Made by a program: the position numbers and the translations under genes
Shown: positions 59,031 through 64,000 of the stretch, piece by piece
Layout: each line of letters starts with the position of its first letter
Numbering within the stretch: the first letter of the stretch is position 1
Notes under the pieces: model-generated
Told to the model about the DNA's origin: nothing
Seen by the model: only the letters and a program-made list of their open reading frames with translations
Databases searched by the model: none
DNA from: Bimastos eiseni
Taxonomy: Eukaryota; Annelida; Clitellata; Crassiclitellata; Lumbricidae
Length of the DNA stretch: 64,000 nucleotides
Assembly: GCA_959347315.1 (NCBI GenBank)
Contig: OY365815.1
Location: 20,851,618 to 20,915,617, forward strand
Reading direction: 5' to 3'

Positions 59031-59272
59031 ACAGAAATTTCAGGCTCATAAGCTGATAAATTCCGGGCCCTTAGGCAAGGAAATCCGGGCTTCTAGGCAG
59101 ATAAATTCCGGGCCCCTAGACCGAGCAATTCCGGTCTTTTAGGCAGATTCATTTCGGGCCTCTAGCCAGAGCAATTCCAGGCTTCTAGGCAGAGAAATTC
59201 CAGGTCCCTAGGCAGAGAAATTCCAGGCTTCTAAGCAGAGAAATTCCAGGTCCATAGGCAGAGCAATATAGT
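59031..59272. repeat. ~26-bp minisatellite
   Basis: Nine diverged units of the form AATTCCAGGCTTCTAGGCAG, more homogeneous toward the right end. Confidence 0.88.
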
Positions 59273-60805
59273 ATGCGCGGCGTGCTCCACTGGCTTTCTG
59301 TTTAAAACCGCATTGAATTTAGTATTTCGATCTGGGTCCGGGGTGCCAGTTAGGGAGCGCCTGTGCCTACTTGCAGGCGTATTGTCAGCTTTTTTGTCAC
59401 CTCACCCGAGATTTGGCTGACAGCAGAAATCTTCACTCTGCATCCCCAGCTGAACATGTAGCTACAGTTACGCGCACATCAAAGCGGTTGGCCTGACCAC
59501 GTAACCTTCCTTTAGATCTAAGTGTTCTTGTGTTTTCAGTTGCTCAGTGGGGTTAGAAGGAAAGCTAGGTATAGGTTTGATATACAACCTCCTCGACGAC
59601 TAAATAACTGCTTCTTGTCTTTTGATTACATTACTACGCTATTTCTCGACACCATATAGACAGCATCTAGATCCACATGTAGGCATATACGGTAACGAGT
59701 AAGTAGGCCTACTTTGCTGTCCGATTGAATCGTTGAACAATAGTTGCATTAAATCGTCATCGAAACTGAAACGAGGCCATCAGACACATTCAATGCCTTG
59801 TTTACAGTCGTAAGAATGAGCAGTGTTGCCGCTATGCTCTGTTCCTGATATGCTGCATGTATTAGCAAGGAAGTCGTTAGACAATTATATATATATATAT
59901 ATATATTTCGATTATCCCATTTCTGTATAAAACAAGTGTCACATCACGAACAACACATCTAGCTATATTATTGGTCTTCAAAATAAGGTCACGTGTCTTG
60001 CAGATTTTAAATATAATTACTACGAAATTAAACGCCTGCGTTGAAGTGTTTCCTTTTCCCGTATCAGGCTTTCGAGTTATCATTATTCCAACGGCTAATT
60101 CGGGTTTTTATATACGCTATTAGTTCACTGTTTTGTACAGCTTTTATGACTTCTTTTCCCCGTTATCTTACTATACTGCACACCCCTCTCCTCTTTTCAT
60201 TTTTTTTGTTCTTATCCTGTGTATCCAACTGCCTTCATATCTTCTTACCCTTCTTCGCTCCTCCTTTATCTGTGTTTTTCCCGTCCTCTTCTTTTCAACC
60301 CTTCTCCTCCACTCCCTTCTTCCCCATGCTTGTTCTGTTCCTGTGCCTGGTCCTGTCTCCTCTAGACCACTTGGGAACGCTGTCAGTCATAACGGATCCT
60401 TCAGAATGCCACGGATGCCTTGAGACGCGCAATAAAGCGACCAAGATGTCCTGATCATTTCCAGTGGATTTTTATCTTAAATGTCAGAGTAGCCTACTAG
60501 ACAATTGTGCGCAGTATACAACCCACACAGAAATCCAGACATGTTTGTTCCTTCACTTAAGTACGTATCTTCCTTTCTTCTTTCATAAATTTATTGTTTC
60601 AATTATTTATTCATTTAGTCAGTCAGTCAGTCAGTCAGTCAGTAAATTCTCGTTTCTTTCCACCTTTACTTACTTTACAGTTTCTTTTACCTAGCTACTT
60701 TATTCCTTTTTTCTATCCAACCTCTCTTCTCGCCTCTGCCTCTCTCTTTATTCCGGTCAGTGTTTGGTGTGTCATTCATATTCCTTACATTTCCCTGCCA
60801 CCTTC
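59273..60805. other. No gene seen
   Basis: A (TA)n run at 59886-59906, a pyrimidine-rich stretch 60180-60330 and a (CAGT)n run at 60618-60645. The longest + strand frame is low-complexity. Confidence 0.4.
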
Positions 60806-61112
60806 TTTCCCTCCATCCATCCATCTCTCCTTCCCTCCATTCATCCCATCGTCCGTCCGTCCGTCCGTCCCTCCCTCCATCCCACTCTCCCTCTCTCCAT
60901 CCATTCATCCATTCATCCATTCATCCATCCATCGTCCGTCCATCCGTCCCTCCCTCCCTCTACCCATCCATCCATCCATCCATCCATCCATCCATCCATC
61001 CATCCATCCACTCATCCATCCATCCGTCCGTCCATCCATCCATCCATCCGTCCGTCAATCCCTCCATTCATCCATCCCTTCGTCCGTCCATCCGTCCATC
61101 TCTCCATCCACA
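60806..61112. repeat. Degenerate (CCAT/CCGT)n tract
   Basis: About 300 bp of CCATCCATCCGTCC-type repeat with a perfect block around 60963-61010. This is the reverse-complement motif of the GATG array at 40284, but strongly diverged. Confidence 0.95.
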
Positions 61113-61782
61113 TGCATGCTCTTGCTCAATTGCCTTCTTTGTCCTTTGAGAGATGCATTCGGACGAAGAGATAGAATTGTTCTGTGCCTTGTTGCCGCAT
61201 CCGCTGTGGCTGCTGTCTCCGCCGCTGCTGCTGATGCTGGTGACGCCACGGCCGCTGCTGCTGCTGCTCGTCTTCTCCATCATTTCCGTTTCGGCGCCAC
61301 AGTTGTATCGTATTAATGACTCATTAAGGACTTTGAAGGAGAAACGGAACAGTGTCGCATCGAACATCAACATACATGTACAGCCAGCCAGCTTCATACT
61401 ATGAAATTCATTTTGCACCACCAATCCCATCACCCCATCGCCCCATCGCTCCATCACCCACCACTCCATCACTCCACCAATGGACCGGTTGTATCCCCAT
61501 TCTTAGTCGTGATTGAGGTCGATAGATAGCTACTTTTCATAGCTAAGTCATCGGTATATATGTGAAAACTTTGTTGAACTACAGGTCTATAATGAGGATT
61601 ATTTGTTTGGAACAATATTACTGAGAGATTTATACCCCCTCTCCCCATAGTTGCTTTGACCATTGCGAGAAAGTTTACATAAACTACATGCATGTGTTAA
61701 ATATAGTGCACTGCATAACATATTCATTTATTCCAAAATAGCAAAGGCAAGAAACGCCAATATATATAAAGGTCAACTCCGG

Positions 61783-61822
61783 CTACATGCACTATATATA
61801 TATAGTGCATGTAGCACTACAG

Positions 61823-61862
<40 letters not shown>
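61783..61862. repeat. Two adjacent perfect palindromes
   Basis: 61783-61814 is a perfect 32-bp palindrome (arm CTACATGCACTATATA). 61823-61862 is a perfect 40-bp palindrome, (AC)4(AT)12(GT)4. A GT-rich tract continues to about 61960. Confidence 0.95.
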
Positions 61863-61869
<7 letters not shown>

Positions 61870-62079
61870 CTAAGGTGTTTGTGTGTGCGTGCGCGTTTGC
61901 GTAAGCGTGTGAGTATGCGTGTTTGTTTGTGTGTATGTGTGTATGTGTGTGTGTGTTTGTGCTAATTGCGTCAAGCGCAGCGGAAGTAGCTTACATTAAA
62001 AACTGACCTTTGCAAGAGATAACACACTTCAGTACATACTATGTTCAGTATATTGTATTGTATATATTGGATCTAAACA

Positions 62080-62545
62080 TTCTAGAGCGCTTCTAGTAGG
62101 GTGAACCGTTCAGAAGCGCTGCCAGTGCACAAGTCCCCGTGAGAAGAAGTAGGTTTTGAGAAATGCAAAAGAGGATGAGAGACTGCCAGATTGATTTTTA
62201 AAGCGAACAGATGGAGAAAGCGTATTCTACAGAAAGGGACCAATTAAAGCAAACGATCGAGACTGAGCCATAGATGTTCTAGCTCGAGGAACCAAGAGGT
62301 CAAGTCTATTGAATGAGCGAAGTGGACGGAGAGAGGAAACTGAATGAGGCCGAAGTATTACATCAACCAGGTATCTGTGGGCAAGACCCAGCTGAGCCTT
62401 GAAGATCAAAATGAGAATTTTGAATTGTATGCGAGCATGGAGAGGGAGCCAATGAAATTCATCAAACACAAAGGTAGATATGCGAGAGAAACGAGGAAAG
62501 CGAGCCCTCAGTCTAGCTGATGTCTTAAGTATTAACTAAGGAGGA
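62080..62545 (-). mobile_element. CR1-like LINE, 3' end of RT ORF with stem-loop tail
   Basis: The minus strand reads EFHWLPLHARIQFKILILIF, LGLAHRYLVDVI and RSFALIGPFLWNTLSPSV, the CR1/L2 C-terminal blocks. At the 3' end is a stem-loop (AGCGCTTCT/AGAAGCGCT, 62086-62094 and 62112-62120) and a TATATACAATACAATATA tail. 5'-truncated. Confidence 0.85.
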
Positions 62546-64000
62546 GAGAGACGAACCTTTGGAAGACCAATGAGACGGGAATTCCAATAGTCAATTCGAT
62601 AACACATAGGCCTACATAATTTTATCTCGAATTTGTTTCTGCGCAGGAATTTTCAAAATGCCAACAATAGGGCATGTAAATAGATGATCAAAAGCTAGTG
62701 ATATAGAGGCTACGGTGATTATATAGATTATGTATGTACCAATAACACATCTACTGTTGATGGCTAGAGTTGGCTCAGAGTACTTTCATTATGTGAATGT
62801 TATATGACCTTGTTTAAAATCGATGCTATCATTTATACTTTTTCTAAGCTACTTTGCGTTTGCTAGTAGTCTAACAAAAAAAATTCTTACTTATTTACAC
62901 CAGTGGTCTATATAGGTATTGGCATAGGTGTTCTTCTGTAATGGGTTTTTCAAAACTTAGAGGATTTCCTGTCATTTGGCACTTACTGTCTGCTGCTGAT
63001 CTCGTGTTCTCCATTAGGTTGCTCAGCGAACATTTCACTGATGTCATGTAAATACTGGTGACAATTTTTTTTCTTGAAAGGCGCAACTAAATATTGTCTC
63101 GTTTTTGTCAGATCGTTGTCGTCTGGATGTAGTCAGATTTCTATTGTCTGGATGTTGCTGGATTGCTGTTATCTAAATGCTATTGGGTTGTTGTTGTAAC
63201 TAGTTGTAAGAGGCATGTAATGAATGAACGATTACCTCATCTTGCTTTGAGGTCAGAGTTCAAACCTCGTTTATGCCAATGGAAGTCGTTTGTCTTTGAT
63301 CGCCTGTGTGTCACCAGATGAAGACAATTGCTTCATGATTGACCGTCTGCATAAAGAGAGAGACAGACAGACAGAGACAGAGAGGCAGACAGACAGACAG
63401 AGACAGAGATAGAGACAGAAACAGAAACAGACAGACAGAGAGAGAGAGAGAGTTAGGGATTTTCGTTGAAAATCAAGTGAACCAACAGAATAACCGGTGA
63501 TGCATATTGCAACTTGACTTGGCGGTGCTATCTCAGCACAATCGTTGCCGATCTCAGCCAGTCTATCAATGGCTATCACATCTCAGGTTAGACATCTCCT
63601 CCTCTCCCACTGGATTAGTGTCCTGCTACCGGGAGATCGATGAGCTGAATCAGCCTCCAGTCTATTTGGTTCTTGGCGTGCGAAGACCTTAATACCGAGC
63701 GATAACTGTGACCTCTGCCCGATGATCTTCGACCTACACACAAGATGATGATGAGGATAGTGACGATGGTAAATTGGTGATGATTATGTTTATGTTGCTG
63801 ACGACAATGGCATGATTTTGTAATGATAGTAATAATGATGATGAGGAGGAGGAGGATGTTGATGATGGTTATGATTCTGAAGAGGACGACGACAATGATG
63901 CTGACGACGAACCTAGAGTCATTATCCGATGGGAGGAAACTGATGGCAGGAAAGAAGAGAAAGGACCGAGGACAAGGGCAGTAGGACTATAATCCAATAA
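62546..64000. other. No gene seen
   Basis: A (CAGA)n/(GA)n tract at 63355-63452 and (GATGAT)/(GAGGAG) tracts at 63745-63915. A GGATGTNGTCAGAT-like phrase repeats loosely at 63115-63190. No exon supported. Confidence 0.4.

Noticed and set aside
60594..61316. Pro/Ser/Ile/His-rich 240-codon frame
   Set aside because: Mostly translation of the degenerate CCAT/CCGT repeat; flanks are not gene-like.

Overview
This is a metazoan nuclear window: AT-rich, long introns, GT-AG splicing and many transposon remnants. The two recognisable genes, the CR1-like, RLE-type and hAT-type repeats and the frequent palindrome TAGGCCTA suggest a marine invertebrate, perhaps an echinoderm or hemichordate. That assignment is weak. 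The 200-N block is a scaffold gap.

Layout. Positions 1-13298 hold the 3' part of a + strand gene whose exons splice into a lysine-rich linker followed by a leucine-rich-repeat C-terminus; it resembles LRRC71. Its introns contain a hAT MITE (355-712), a CR1-like retrotransposon tail (4018-4790), a rearranged RLE-type retrotransposon set in (TAA)n arrays (6140-9735) and another hAT MITE (12355-12515). A gap lies at 13801-14000. Positions 15361-46323 contain a complete + strand gene for the intraflagellar transport protein IFT172. I reconstructed 46 coding exons with consistent phase, giving 1755 residues (the human protein is about 1750). It has an N-terminal WD40 propeller half and a C-terminal TPR-like solenoid half. 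One intron has a GC-AG boundary. A degenerate RFX X-box lies about 120 bp upstream of the start codon.

The last 17 kb (46324-64000) has no gene I can support. It holds MITEs, CR1-like tails, a hAT-like element with TATCGCGATA repeats, a TA-flanked foldback element containing telomere-like repeats, polypyrimidine tracts, long AT/GT palindromes, a possible Z-DNA tract, and minisatellites.

IFT172 is a peripheral IFT-B subunit needed for building cilia. LRRC71-like genes are often listed among cilium-associated genes, so the head-to-tail pair may be functionally related, although the gap lies between them. I found no previously undescribed multi-gene system. The most interesting sequence-level signals are a covarying 3' stem-loop shared by three CR1-like tails, a tandem duplication across the exon 29 splice donor of IFT172, a perfect X-box-like palindrome in the leader of the RLE retrotransposon, and a perfect ~1.29 kb GATG array inside IFT172.
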